Shown here in pieces: positions 1 to 8,230 of a stretch of 64,000 nucleotides of DNA. A program made the position numbers and the translations under genes. The stretch's first letter is position 1. Every line of letters starts with the position of its first letter. The stretch comes from Bradyrhizobium algeriense (GTDB lineage: Bacteria > Pseudomonadota > Alphaproteobacteria > Rhizobiales > Xanthobacteraceae). Below the pieces are notes generated by a model. That model had not been told where the DNA came from. It worked only from the letters and a program-made list of their open reading frames with translations, and ran no database searches. The DNA lies in the NCBI RefSeq assembly GCF_003062295.1, contig NZ_PYCN01000004.1:346033-410032 (forward strand), given 5' to 3'.

Positions 1-2086
1 TGCCGAGCTCGCCGATCAGTCCACCCTCTTCCGCCACCGGAATGAATTCAGCGGGAGGGATCAAGCCTCGGGTCTTGTGGCGCCAGCGCGCCAGGGCCTC
101 AACCGACGTCGCGCGGCCCGTAGAGAGCTCGAACACAGGCTGATAGAAGACCTCAATCTCTTCGCGCCAGATCGCCTCGCGCAGCTCGATTTCAAGGATG
201 TCGCGCTGGTCGGCTTCGGCCTTGAGCTCCGGCGAGTAGAGATTGAAACAATTTCGACCGGCATTCTTCGACTTGTAGAGCGCAAGATCGGCATTGCGAA
301 GAATTTCATCGGTGCGCGTGCCATGCTCGGGCACCACGGCGACGCCGATGCTGCATCCGATCACGACCGGGTGGCCGTCTATTTCATAGGGTTCGGCAAT
401 TGCCTGGACCAACCGCGCGGCGAGTGTCGCGGCGCTGTCCTGCAGCGCGGACGACCCCGGCACCACGACCAGCGCAAACTCGTCACCGCCGATCCGGGCC
501 GCCGTATCGACCTCCCGGACCTGCGCCTTGATCCGACCAGCGACCTGCTTGAGAAGCGCATCGCCGCATTGGTGGCCGAGTGCGTCGTTGACGGACTTGA
601 ACCTGTCGAGATCCAGCAGGAGCACGGCGAACGGCGCATGCTGCAGAAGATACTTGTCCAGCGCTTCGTCAAGCGACCCCTTGAACAGGTTACGATTGGC
701 AAGGCCGGTCAGGCTGTCATAGTGAGCCAGCCTCTCGATCCGGTCCTCGGAAGCCTTGCGTTCGGTGATGTCTTCATGCGTCGCAACCCAGCCACCGCTC
801 TCGCGCCGTCCATAGGAAATATAGATGACGCGGCCGTCCGGAAACTGCACCGTGTTCGAGGTCTGTTCCGATTTGGCGAGCCGCTCGTTCAGGTCAGCCA
901 GATAGGCGTCGAGATCGCGCACAGCGTTCTGCTTTGCAAACACTTCCCGGAAATTCATGCCGATCCGGACATCCTCCGGCGAAAGCCCATAGGCGTCGAG
1001 CCATTGTCGATTGAACGCGATCAGGCGATCCTGACCATCGAACATGCTCAGCCCTTGCGGCAGGTTTCGCAGCGCATCCTCGAACTTGCTCACGGAGTCG
1101 CGCAATTCGCGCTGTGCGGCGTAGAGAGCCTTCTGTCTTCGCCAGTGGAGCGCGGTCGCCGCCAGGATGATGAAGGTGAGCAGAAGCGCTCCGCCGAGAT
1201 AGATTTTCTGCCTGGATTGAGCGCGCGAATAGATCTCCTGCTCCGAAATGCCGGCGGTAAAGATCAGCGGAAAAGCGTGCGATCTGCGCGCGGTGACCAA
1301 TCTGTTGCTCCGGTTCGGGCGACCTTCGCTCCGGCCCCAATTCCAATATTGGCTATGGGAGCTGTCCCGTAACTCGCCTTCAACGTGGCCGGGACTGCGC
1401 TGTGCCAGCACCGTGCTCTGATCTATTCCCCGCGCGGCGAGCACGATGTAGTCGGCATTTCTGAGAACAAGGGTTCCTCCGACACCAAGCTTTGCGGTGT
1501 CGTAGAACCTGCCAATCAGGTCCACACTGATCGAGCCTACAACGACGCCCGCCGGATTTTTGTCGTTGTCGAACAACTTTCTTGCGAGCTGGATGGTCCA
1601 TTTGTTCGATGCCCGCCCGAGCACCGGCTTTGCGACATAAAGCCGATCTTCGGCCATCTCCATCACCTTGATGAAGTGCTCCCGGTCCCCGAGATACATC
1701 GGCGGGCCGGAGTAGCCGGTCGTCGTATCGAACAAATAGCCGTCCCGTCCGATCAGCGCGAACTGAACCACGTCGCCGCTGGCCATCTGGGCTTTATCGG
1801 CCCAGAATTTCAGGCTGAAGGTGTCCGGATTCTGAACGTAAAGCGCCCGCGCGACCCGCAGTGACTGATCCACCCTTTCGAATATCCGCTCGGTATTTTC
1901 CTCAAATAATTGGGCGACACTGTTTCCGTGCGCCTGCGCCTGTTGCAGCGCTTCCACCCGTTCCGAAGACGTGATTGCGAAGTAGCCGATCCACACCAGC
2001 GGCAAGAAGAACAACGCGATTTGCAGCGGGGCATTTCGCACGATCGCTTTGGCGGCTTTGCGGACCAATCTGCGGGCGTGAATCAC
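1..2086 (-). CDS. Membrane-anchored PAS-GGDEF-EAL protein (c-di-GMP turnover), 3' end cut by window edge
   Basis: Probable bifunctional c-di-GMP regulator. Reading leftward from a GTG at 2086, there is an N-terminal transmembrane helix near residues 18-38, a periplasmic sensor-like stretch, a second helix near 295-315, a PAS-like segment around 340-450, then a GGDEF domain with an intact ARIGGDEF active site (near residue 529) and a typical C-terminal NADLALYKSKNAGRN segment. An EAL domain begins with VEALARW near residue 662 and runs off the window, so its later metal-binding residues cannot be judged. An upstream in-frame GTG at 2137 is an alternative start; 2086 is preferred because a GGAG lies about 10 bases upstream. 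Cyclase, phosphodiesterase or both cannot be decided from the visible part. Confidence 0.9.
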   Translation of the reverse strand, partial: MIHARRLVRKAAKAIVRNAPLQIALFFLPLVWIGYFAITSSERVEALQQAQAHGNSVAQLFEENTERIFERVDQSLRVARALYVQNPDTFSLKFWADKAQMASGDVVQFALIGRDGYLFDTTTGYSGPPMYLGDREHFIKVMEMAEDRLYVAKPVLGRASNKWTIQLARKLFDNDKNPAGVVVGSISVDLIGRFYDTAKLGVGGTLVLRNADYIVLAARGIDQSTVLAQRSPGHVEGELRDSSHSQYWNWGRSEGRPNRSNRLVTARRSHAFPLIFTAGISEQEIYSRAQSRQKIYLGGALLLTFIILAATALHWRRQKALYAAQRELRDSVSKFEDALRNLPQGLSMFDGQDRLIAFNRQWLDAYGLSPEDVRIGMNFREVFAKQNAVRDLDAYLADLNERLAKSEQTSNTVQFPDGRVIYISYGRRESGGWVATHEDITERKASEDRIERLAHYDSLTGLANRNLFKGSLDEALDKYLLQHAPFAVLLLDLDRFKSVNDALGHQCGDALLKQVAGRIKAQVREVDTAARIGGDEFALVVVPGSSALQDSAATLAARLVQAIAEPYEIDGHPVVIGCSIGVAVVPEHGTRTDEILRNADLALYKSKNAGRNCFNLYSPELKAEADQRDILEIELREAIWREEIEVFYQPVFELSTGRATSVEALARWRHKTRGLIPPAEFIPVAEEGGLIGELG

Positions 2087-2708
2087 GGCGCGCGCTCCCG
2101 CGCAAGCCGGAACCGCAGAGTGACGCTCTCGGAGCACTGCAACGCCATCAAATATGACACCGACTATCTCCGCCTGAACCGCCCGAGGTCCGCAGGGGCG
2201 CGCGGCCGGGCACTGCCGAGATCTTGCAATCCTCGAAACGTAGGGTCGGCAGCCTTAAGTTTTGGTTTCGCGCGGGCTCAATGTTTGCGTCAAAACCCCC
2301 GTAAGATCACGGAGATAGAGGCAGTCCCAATGGAACCAGCGAGAGGGTATGCGCGCGCGTTCGCGCGAGCCTTGCGTAGCTTCCGCCCTTAACCGAAGCA
2401 CGCTTCTGCGTGACCGTTTGGGACGGGGGCGCGAGAACTGCGCGCCGACCTGCGCTGACGAGCTCGCTGGCTTGGGATCAAGCTGCGCACGACAGCAGGT
2501 AGCCCGCATGAGCGAAGCGCGACATGCGAGGATCGGCACTACCCCAACCCGGATCACGGAGCCTGTCATCACTGCGCGAGCGCCATTGCGCTCGTCGCGG
2601 TGCGCCTTCGCGCGACCCGTTGGCTTATCCGGGCTACGCCTGCTGGATTTGACCTCGGCGAGAGGTTAGAATTTGGAGCGGCCCGCGCCTTTCTCAGGAG
2701 GTCCGACC
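2087..2708. other. Intergenic region, no supported gene
   Basis: About 620 bases between the leftward GGDEF-EAL gene and the rightward small secreted protein. No frame here has both a credible start and protein-like composition. The right half carries a degenerate copy of a dispersed palindrome. Promoters for the two divergent genes should lie here, but no convincing -35/-10 pair was found. Confidence 0.6.
2499..2640. repeat. Dispersed palindromic element, family A, divergent copy
   Basis: Left end gtagcccgcatgagcgaagc (2499-2518) and right end atccgggctacgcc (2627-2640) match the two arms of the cleaner copy at 4608-4685, but the middle is longer and diverged. This looks like an old intergenic palindromic repeat. 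Confidence 0.6.
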
Positions 2709-2945
2709 ATGACACGGCACCTTTTTTTCGCGATTGCGCTCATAGGCACCGGAGTGCTCCTCAACCCACCGGCAGAAGCACAGCAATGGCAATGTGAAGA
2801 CAGAGCCGCGAATTGCTTGGGCGGGTGCACCGACAGGGCGGCAGGGATAAGTGACTGGGGACATCAGGGCAAATGTTTGCGCTGCGACCGGCAACTGATC
2901 AAATGTGTGCGCAACGCGAACATGCGCCGGTATAGTTCTTACTGA
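2709..2945 (+). CDS. Small secreted cysteine-rich protein
   Basis: Product of 78 residues, function unknown. A strong aggagg Shine-Dalgarno at 2697-2702 fixes the ATG at 2709. The first ~24 residues form a signal peptide (hydrophobic core IALIGTGVLL, then an AEA cleavage-type site). The mature part has six cysteines in about 50 residues (CEDRAANCLGGC, CLRCDRQLIKC), which suggests a small disulfide-stabilised periplasmic or secreted domain. It lies 39 bases upstream of another small exported protein in the same direction, so the two may be co-transcribed. I do not recognise the family. Confidence 0.7.
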   Translation: MTRHLFFAIALIGTGVLLNPPAEAQQWQCEDRAANCLGGCTDRAAGISDWGHQGKCLRCDRQLIKCVRNANMRRYSSY

Positions 2946-2984
2946 ACTCGATGGCATGCCCGTGCGGGCGCGCTGGGAGGCGGT

Positions 2985-3236
2985 ATGACACGTTGGACCG
3001 CGAGTGTCGTCGCAGGTTTGCTGGTGGGCCTTCCTGGCGCTGCGAGCGGTCAGGTGAACTGCGAAGCGATACCTCATGGGCCGGCGCGCACCGATTGCTA
3101 TCTCGGCCTAAGTCAGTTCTATCGTGCGCAATCGGATCTTGCCGCGGCCAGAGCGCTAGCGCAATCAGACGCCGCGTGGTATCGGGCAATTACCGGAACA
3201 GACCCTCCGAAGCACAAACCACGTCGGCGACGATAA
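2985..3236 (+). CDS. Small exported protein, hypothetical
   Basis: An 83-residue product with a signal peptide (MTRWTASVVAGLLVGLPGAA, predicted cleavage after ASG near residue 22). The mature part begins QVNCEAIPHGPARTDCY, with two cysteines that could form one disulfide, and ends in a strongly basic PKHKPRRRR tail. The ATG follows a gggaggcggt ribosome site. The pattern of signal peptide, short Cys pair and basic tail is compatible with a small periplasmic or envelope protein. No enzyme motif is visible. It probably shares a transcript with the upstream cysteine-rich gene. Confidence 0.65.
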   Translation: MTRWTASVVAGLLVGLPGAASGQVNCEAIPHGPARTDCYLGLSQFYRAQSDLAAARALAQSDAAWYRAITGTDPPKHKPRRRR

Positions 3237-3539
3237 AGGCTCAGCAAGTAGCCTGCATGAGCCAACGGGTCGCGCGAACGGCCGCCCGCGACGAGCGCAA
3301 TTGCGCTCGCGCAGTGATGACAGGCCCCGCGATATCAGGGGATCGGCCACCAACCAAAGCCGGGTGCCGCTTCCGCCTACGCTCGTTGAGCTACAGCGGA
3401 CAAGTCGCTCATGCGGCTATGCTTGCTGTTCGCTGTTCTTCGCCGAGCCGAGCAGTTACAAGGCGGTACGCGTAAATCGTCGGTCGCACTGTCCTGGCGG
3501 CGGGGTGACCGGCCAACAACAAGAAAAGGGTGGAATGTC
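3237..3539. other. Intergenic region with degenerate palindromes
   Basis: About 300 bases without a supported gene. A degraded family A end (gtagcctgcatgagc at 3248-3262) and the perfect palindrome gagcgcaattgcgctc near 3294-3309 are visible. Promoter elements for the binding-protein gene were not identified with confidence. Confidence 0.5.
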
Positions 3540-4517
3540 ATGCATCGTAAGCTCGTCGCGCTGGTTGCAGCAGTAGTCGGTTTCGCAGCTTGCGGACCAG
3601 CCTGGGCGGGATGGCCGGACGACAAGCCAATCGAAGTCGTCATCGGTTTTGCTCCGGGCGGCGGAACCGACGTCATGGCACGCAAGCTGCTGCCGGTCGT
3701 CGAGCAGAGATTGGGCGGAAAGGCCAAATTTGTTGTGCTGAACAAGCCTGGCGCCGGTGGAGAGATCGCGTTTGCCGCGATTGCGCGCGCGGCGCCGGAT
3801 GCTTACTCGATCGGCGTCGTCAACGTGCCCGGCTACAATTTCATCCCGATGACGAGAAAGACCCAGTACGGCATGGACGAGATCCGCTTGATCGCGCGCG
3901 TGGTGGACGACCCGAGCGTGATCGTAGTGCCTGCGGAAAGCAAGTTTACAACGCTTGCGGACGTTCTGGCTGCGCTGCGCAGCAAGCCGGGGTCGGTAAC
4001 ATTCGGTCACAATGGTGCGGGCACGAATGGTCATTTGGCGATCCGCATGTTGGCGAACGCTACCAAAGTTGAGCCTAACGAAATTTCCTATCGGGGAACG
4101 GCCGCACAAAGGACTGATCTTTTGGGCGGCCATTTGGGGGTCGGAATGGTAAGCCTCAGCGAAGTTCCTGAATTGCACGGCACCAACAAGGGACCACTCC
4201 GCGCCATTGCCATCCTGTCGAAGCAGCGTTCTCCGTCATTGCCCGAAGTTTCGACGGCGGAGGAAACAGGCATCCCGGTTACGATGACCGCGGAACGCGG
4301 CTTCGCCGCACCGAAGGCCGTTTCGGACGAGGTAGCCAAAAAGCTTGAAGCTGCCATCGCCGATGGCTTGCGCGATCCGGAATACCTCAAGAGCTCGCCT
4401 GGCGATGCCCCCGTTATTGCCTTCATGCCCGGCGCCGAATGGCAAAAGCGTCTCGACGACATGTCGCAAGCGTTGCGGCCGTTCGCGGAAGAGATGAAGG
4501 CGCAAGAGCAGAAGTGA
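3540..4517 (+). CDS. Bug/TctC-family tripartite tricarboxylate transporter substrate-binding protein
   Basis: A 325-residue extracytoplasmic solute receptor, normal for the family. An N-terminal signal peptide ends near AWA|GW (residue ~23); a cysteine at ~18 makes a lipoprotein form conceivable. The mature protein opens with WPDDKPIEVVIGFAPGGGTD, the Bug ligand-loop signature, and later has YRGTAAQRTDLLGGHLGVGM, matching the second conserved motif. Bug proteins bind carboxylates and normally deliver them to a TctA/TctB membrane pair. No tctA or tctB lies in this window, so this is an orphan receptor that may serve a transporter elsewhere or act in sensing. The ATG at 3540 follows aagggtgg; longer in-frame starts would destroy the signal peptide. 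Confidence 0.88.
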   Translation: MHRKLVALVAAVVGFAACGPAWAGWPDDKPIEVVIGFAPGGGTDVMARKLLPVVEQRLGGKAKFVVLNKPGAGGEIAFAAIARAAPDAYSIGVVNVPGYNFIPMTRKTQYGMDEIRLIARVVDDPSVIVVPAESKFTTLADVLAALRSKPGSVTFGHNGAGTNGHLAIRMLANATKVEPNEISYRGTAAQRTDLLGGHLGVGMVSLSEVPELHGTNKGPLRAIAILSKQRSPSLPEVSTAEETGIPVTMTAERGFAAPKAVSDEVAKKLEAAIADGLRDPEYLKSSPGDAPVIAFMPGAEWQKRLDDMSQALRPFAEEMKAQEQK

Positions 4518-4607
4518 GACGCGCCACGTTGGGGCGCCTTCTCGGTCTCAGTTGGGCCTCAAGCCGATCTATTCGGAGCGGGCGCGACTGCGCCGATAAG
4601 GCAGTAA

Positions 4608-4685
4608 GTAGCCCGCATGAGCGAAGCGATATGCGGGGATCGGCACTAACCAGGACCCGGATATCGCTTCGCTCATCCGGGCTAC
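4608..4685. repeat. Dispersed palindromic element, family A, intact copy
   Basis: A near-perfect inverted repeat of 78 bases: gtagcccgcatgagcgaagc on the left is answered by gcttcgctcatccgggctac on the right, with a second internal pairing of gatatgcggg and cccggatatc. It should fold as one long hairpin. Related ends occur at 2499-2640 and 3248-3262. Confidence 0.85.
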
Positions 4686-4758
4686 GCGCTTGCTTATTTG
4701 GCGAGAACGATTTCCAGTATGCTTAGATCGTCGCCAACAGAGCAGATGCGGTCAGCGA

Positions 4759-5190
4759 ATGCAGTGGTACTTGATCATAGTTTCGGTCGCCACCACCGGC
4801 GCATTTGGGTGGTTTGCGCTCGAACTCATTGGTCGGCCTATTCGACGTTTCTTTGACCTGCGCCGGTCTGTGCGCCATCAAATGCTTTCTCTAGCGAACG
4901 TCCCAGCGCCGCAACCTCGCGAGACCTGCGTCACATCCGAGCAGATACGGCAATACGATAGAGACTTAAAAAATGCGCGCGAGGCACAACGCATTCTGCG
5001 TGATTTGGCCTCTCAGATGCTGGCGTTCGCCGAGAGCGAAAGGGCGGCCTGTATTGCAATCAGGCCGTTTGGCTTTGATCCCTCGTCGGCTGGCAGCGGC
5101 CTGATCGGACTTTCGAACACGCTCGACCACCACGGGACCGACCGCACGAGCTTTCGCAAGAATGTCGAACGGGCGCTGCGGTTTAGCTAG
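4759..5190 (+). CDS. Membrane-anchored hypothetical protein
   Basis: A 143-residue product when started at the ATG at 4759, which places a hydrophobic helix (MQWYLIIVSVATTGAFGWFA) at the extreme N-terminus. The rest is soluble and charged, with a helical stretch rich in Arg, Glu and Ala at residues ~65-105 (RDLKNAREAQRILRDLASQM). This is consistent with a single-pass inner-membrane protein with a cytoplasmic helical domain. The ribosome site is weak and the start is uncertain. No family recognised; no operon partner. Confidence 0.55.
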   Translation: MQWYLIIVSVATTGAFGWFALELIGRPIRRFFDLRRSVRHQMLSLANVPAPQPRETCVTSEQIRQYDRDLKNAREAQRILRDLASQMLAFAESERAACIAIRPFGFDPSSAGSGLIGLSNTLDHHGTDRTSFRKNVERALRFS

Positions 5191-5321
5191 GCTGCTTGCT
5201 CATGGATGCATGGACAAGCTGTGGCGAGGTATGATGCATTTCCTCAGACAGCGCCCCAAGGAGTTCGGCACGCAATGGGTGTCACGATGTGCAAAACCCA
5301 CGGACGGGTCCCTCCGCCGGG

Positions 5322-5345
5322 GGCGGGCCGTAGATCCGGCCCGCC
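5322..5345 (-). terminator. Hairpin downstream of the RTX gene
   Basis: Inverted arms ggcgggccg and cggcccgcc separated by six bases lie just past the stop of the leftward RTX gene. It is a strong GC stem without a clear U run, so termination is only suggested. Confidence 0.4.
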
Positions 5346-5354
5346 AGCGCCACC

Positions 5355-6593
5355 TCAAGCGGTTACGAGGAAATTCGAGGCGTTCAACTCGTTCGGAAGG
5401 AGACCCACGAGCAGCACCTGATCGCCCCCGCCGAGATCAAGGGTGGTACCCGAAGCTCCCGCGCTCAGATTGTCCAGCGGGTCGAAGTCGGCTCCAAAGC
5501 CTTCCAACACCACGACGTCCTGCGTTACGTCGAAGTCGGTAATGGTATCATCGCCTCGTTCAGACTCGCGAAAGACAAACTGATCAGCCCCACCGAAACC
5601 GGCGAGGGTGTCGTCGCCGGCGCCACCTTCGATCGTATCAGCGGCATTGCCGCCGATGATGGTGTCATTCCCGCGGTCTCCGAAGAGGCGGTCGGGCGCG
5701 TGATTCGCCAACTGCTGGTTGGCGACCGCCCGGATGAGGTCGTCACCGTTACCACCAAAGATCGTATCGGCGGCAACGTCGCCGCCTCGCAGCGTATCAT
5801 TCCCGGCGTCCCCAAACACGACGTCGCCCGTAGGGTCGTTCCAGATAATGGAATCATCGCCGGCACCGCCGAAGACTGTATCCCTTCCAGCCATGCCGCC
5901 AACGTCGTCGTTGCCGCGACCGCCGAAAACCAGGTCATTGCCAGCGCCTGTATTGATGTCATCGTCTCCCTGGCCGCCCCTGATAATGTCGTCGCCGTCG
6001 CCGCCTTCAAGTCTGTCGTTCCCGGCAAGGCCACGGATGATGTCATTGCCGCCGAGCCCGGGAAGAAAATCGTCGCCGGGCGTTCCGACGACAACGTTGT
6101 CGTTATCGTCTGCGATTGCGATCAACTGACCCCGGATCTCGCCCCCCATAAATTCGTTCGTATGGACGTTGAAATAGATCGGGATTTCCGATCCCACCGG
6201 AGCTGAACCGAATTCGTCGGCGAAGTTGGCGATTGAAACGTTGGCGGGGTCAGTCGTCTCCCATCGACCACTAACCGTCCAGGAGCCATCCGTATTCAGG
6301 GCGATGTTGAGATCATCGTCGTCCTGTGCCGGGTTGATCTGCCCGAAGACAACGGGCCCGTTTGCTCCTCGCATTTGATTGTGAAAATGCGTGGAGGTGA
6401 CGTCGTCGTCGGTCGCGGGCGTCTGCGCCGAACCACCCGTAACCAGGCCGTAATCGACGCCCTCGATCCGGAACGTATAGCTCGCGGCAATTTCCGTGCT
6501 GTCAAAGATGACAGTGCCGAGACCGCTTGCAGTCGAGTTGTTCGGGGGGACTTCCTGAGTGCCTTCGAGAACCACGCGGAACGCTGTAGACAT
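5355..6593 (-). CDS. CHRD-domain plus RTX repeat protein, probable type I secretion substrate
   Basis: A 412-residue acidic protein. Residues ~1-115 form a CHRD-type domain (starting STAFRVVLEGTQEVPPNNST, with THFHNQMRG and YFNVHTNEFMGGEIRGQL). Residues ~130-345 hold many RTX nonapeptides of the GGxGxDxUx type, such as GGNDIIRGLAGNDRLEGGDG. The C-terminal ~60 residues (FVFRESERGDDTITDFDVTQ onward) match the usual tail of RTX proteins. There is no N-terminal signal peptide, as expected for type I export with Ca2+-induced folding outside the cell. Start chosen at 6593 because gaggagg precedes it; a longer frame to 6668 lacks this. No type I secretion genes lie in the window. Confidence 0.88.
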   Translation of the reverse strand: MSTAFRVVLEGTQEVPPNNSTASGLGTVIFDSTEIAASYTFRIEGVDYGLVTGGSAQTPATDDDVTSTHFHNQMRGANGPVVFGQINPAQDDDDLNIALNTDGSWTVSGRWETTDPANVSIANFADEFGSAPVGSEIPIYFNVHTNEFMGGEIRGQLIAIADDNDNVVVGTPGDDFLPGLGGNDIIRGLAGNDRLEGGDGDDIIRGGQGDDDINTGAGNDLVFGGRGNDDVGGMAGRDTVFGGAGDDSIIWNDPTGDVVFGDAGNDTLRGGDVAADTIFGGNGDDLIRAVANQQLANHAPDRLFGDRGNDTIIGGNAADTIEGGAGDDTLAGFGGADQFVFRESERGDDTITDFDVTQDVVVLEGFGADFDPLDNLSAGASGTTLDLGGGDQVLLVGLLPNELNASNFLVTA

Positions 6594-6939
6594 GAGAGCC
6601 TCCTCTGCTGTTTGCTCAGCAGGTCGGCGGCCAGCGACGCCGGCCTGCACATGTGGCAGATGTTGCACCGGCTCGCGCCGGCATGGATTAGGCGCCGCGT
6701 CGCTCCGCTAATCGCGGAATCGGCGCTTGGTCCTTCTCGCGGTATTTCGGCCGAGAACAAGGGATCGCTGGATCGCGCCAACCCAGGTCCGCCGCTGTAG
6801 GCCATCGACCCGGCGTTATTGTGATTTGTTTATATCGATCGACACATTGTGATCGATGCAATGTCCGGTTGCCGACAATGAACCTGTGTTCGGTTCCACC
6901 CCTGCGCGCGCATCTCGATCGCGCATATCCCTGGAACCA
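6594..6939. other. Intergenic region, no supported gene
   Basis: About 350 bases. The part nearest 6594 carries the RTX ribosome site. Around 6834-6862 there is an AT-rich stretch containing atcgatcgacacattgtgat and a further gatcgat, forming an imperfect inverted repeat that could be an operator. No credible reading frame was seen. Confidence 0.5.
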
Positions 6940-7131
6940 TCAGTTTCTAAGCGGCCTGCATCTCCGGAGGATGGGCTTGAACGTTCCTTTCGGAATCATG
7001 TTGTCGATCGGATTTAAGCCCGCCTCGTAAACCTGAACGAGAATTTCGTCCGGCCGGGGCACCGGCCGAGGAATATCAGCGAACGCGACCTGATCTGCCT
7101 TGCCATAACGCTTGAAGACAAGTGCTTTCAT
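6940..7131 (-). pseudogene. 5' remnant of a zinc-type alcohol dehydrogenase / quinone reductase gene
   Basis: The 63-residue product starts like a complete medium-chain dehydrogenase/reductase (MKALVFKRYGKADQVAFADI, then PDEILVQVYEAGLNPIDNMI). It breaks off at about residue 55, before the substrate and NADPH domains, with an unrelated tail (RRCRPLRN). Intact members are about 310-340 residues. No continuation in any frame is visible between 6594 and 6940, so this looks like a deletion rather than a single frameshift. It lies 69 bases downstream of the SDR gene in the same direction and was probably once part of that operon. Confidence 0.75.
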
Positions 7132-7200
7132 GTTTCTCTATATCCGAAGGGTCTTCGCTGTGCGACGACAGGAGGCGGCGCTTGCAGCGGCCGCGCACCG

Positions 7201-8058
7201 TCAGAAAGCTCGGGCGGTACGGGCAGGCTGCGACGCCGTTAGCAGATCAAGCCGCAGGTCCTTTCGAATCCCCGCATCTACCAGGCCAGCAGGCGCAAAT
7301 CTGCGAAGAAAGCGCAGGCGCTTCGCTAGCCTGCCGGCCGCGTATCGGAGTTTCGGGTGCGCCGCGTTGGCCGCTGTTAGCACCGTGTCGGCAACCACAC
7401 CCGGCTGCTCGGCAGTGGCCATCACCTCATTCACCCGCTTGTTCACGCCCGCACGGGCCTCGCGATATTCATCGAGCTTGGCATCCGGCTCCATGAAGTT
7501 CGCGTCGAATGGCGTCTTCGTGTACGCGGGCTCGATGACCGAGACCCGGATGCCCCTCGTGCGCAGTTCATGGTCGAGCGATTCCGAATAGCCCTCCACC
7601 GCGTGCTTGGTCGCGGCATAGAGCGCGCCATACGGCATCGGCAAAAAGCCAAGCACGGAGCCGATGTTGATGATGCGACCACTCCCCTGGCGTCGCATGT
7701 GAGGCACGACGGCGCGCGTCATCCGGATCAGTCCGAAAAAGTTCGTCTCAAAGATCGATCGGGCCTGATCGATCGAGCTCTCTTCCGCTCCGGCCGGGGC
7801 AACACCGAAGCCGGCGTTGTTCACGAGCAGATCGATGCGACCGTCTCGCCGCATCACTTCGCTGACGGCGGCTTGCACAGATTCATCGCTGGTCACGTCG
7901 AGCGGCAGCATCTCGAAGGATCGCTTGCCAGCCTGGGCTCCCCGTCTGCTGGTACCGTAGACCTTGTAGCCGGCTTTCGCGAGCCGATCCGCCGTGGCCT
8001 CGCCGATGCCTGACGAAGCGCCTGTAACGAGCGCAATTTTCCCTTTGGGCTTGGCCAT
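7201..8058 (-). CDS. Short-chain dehydrogenase/reductase (SDR)
   Basis: A 285-residue classical SDR, a cytoplasmic NAD(P)(H)-dependent oxidoreductase of unknown substrate. Visible motifs are TGASSGIG (residues 12-19) for the dinucleotide, NNAG (80-83), catalytic Ser134, and Tyr147/Lys151 (YAATK). A basic TSRRG turn after beta-2 suggests NADP(H). It diverges from the TetR gene at 8231, and the shared 172-base gap has two copies of a 12-base palindrome, which fits repression by that regulator. The gene once had a dehydrogenase remnant (6940-7131) as its partner. The ATG at 8058 follows a gaagt-type site. Confidence 0.9.
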   Translation of the reverse strand: MAKPKGKIALVTGASSGIGEATADRLAKAGYKVYGTSRRGAQAGKRSFEMLPLDVTSDESVQAAVSEVMRRDGRIDLLVNNAGFGVAPAGAEESSIDQARSIFETNFFGLIRMTRAVVPHMRRQGSGRIINIGSVLGFLPMPYGALYAATKHAVEGYSESLDHELRTRGIRVSVIEPAYTKTPFDANFMEPDAKLDEYREARAGVNKRVNEVMATAEQPGVVADTVLTAANAAHPKLRYAAGRLAKRLRFLRRFAPAGLVDAGIRKDLRLDLLTASQPARTARAF

Positions 8059-8150
8059 TTACTTCTCCTGATGACACTGGACGGCGGGGGCACGATCAAA
8101 TTGCCTGCAGACGCCTGCATCGGTTCGCTGCTTTGGTTCCAATATTTTAG

Positions 8151-8190
8151 TTACGATCGTAATTATTAATTAAGATGACGATCGTAATTA
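8151..8190. promoter_or_regulatory. Twin palindromic operators between SDR and TetR genes
   Basis: ttacgatcgtaa at 8151-8162 is a perfect 12-base palindrome. A second copy, gacgatcgtaatta at 8177-8190, shares the acgatcgt core. The two centres are 25 bases apart, about two and a half helical turns. The location in the divergent promoter makes them the likely binding sites of the adjacent TetR-family protein. Confidence 0.65.
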
Positions 8191-8230
8191 TACTTGTCAA
8201 GCCCCGCCGCGGGCTTTTAAGATCGGCGGT

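Noticed and set aside
77..1372. Long rightward open frame of 431 codons
   Set aside because: It is antisense to the GGDEF-EAL gene, whose frame contains GGDEF and EAL motifs. High G+C creates such frames.
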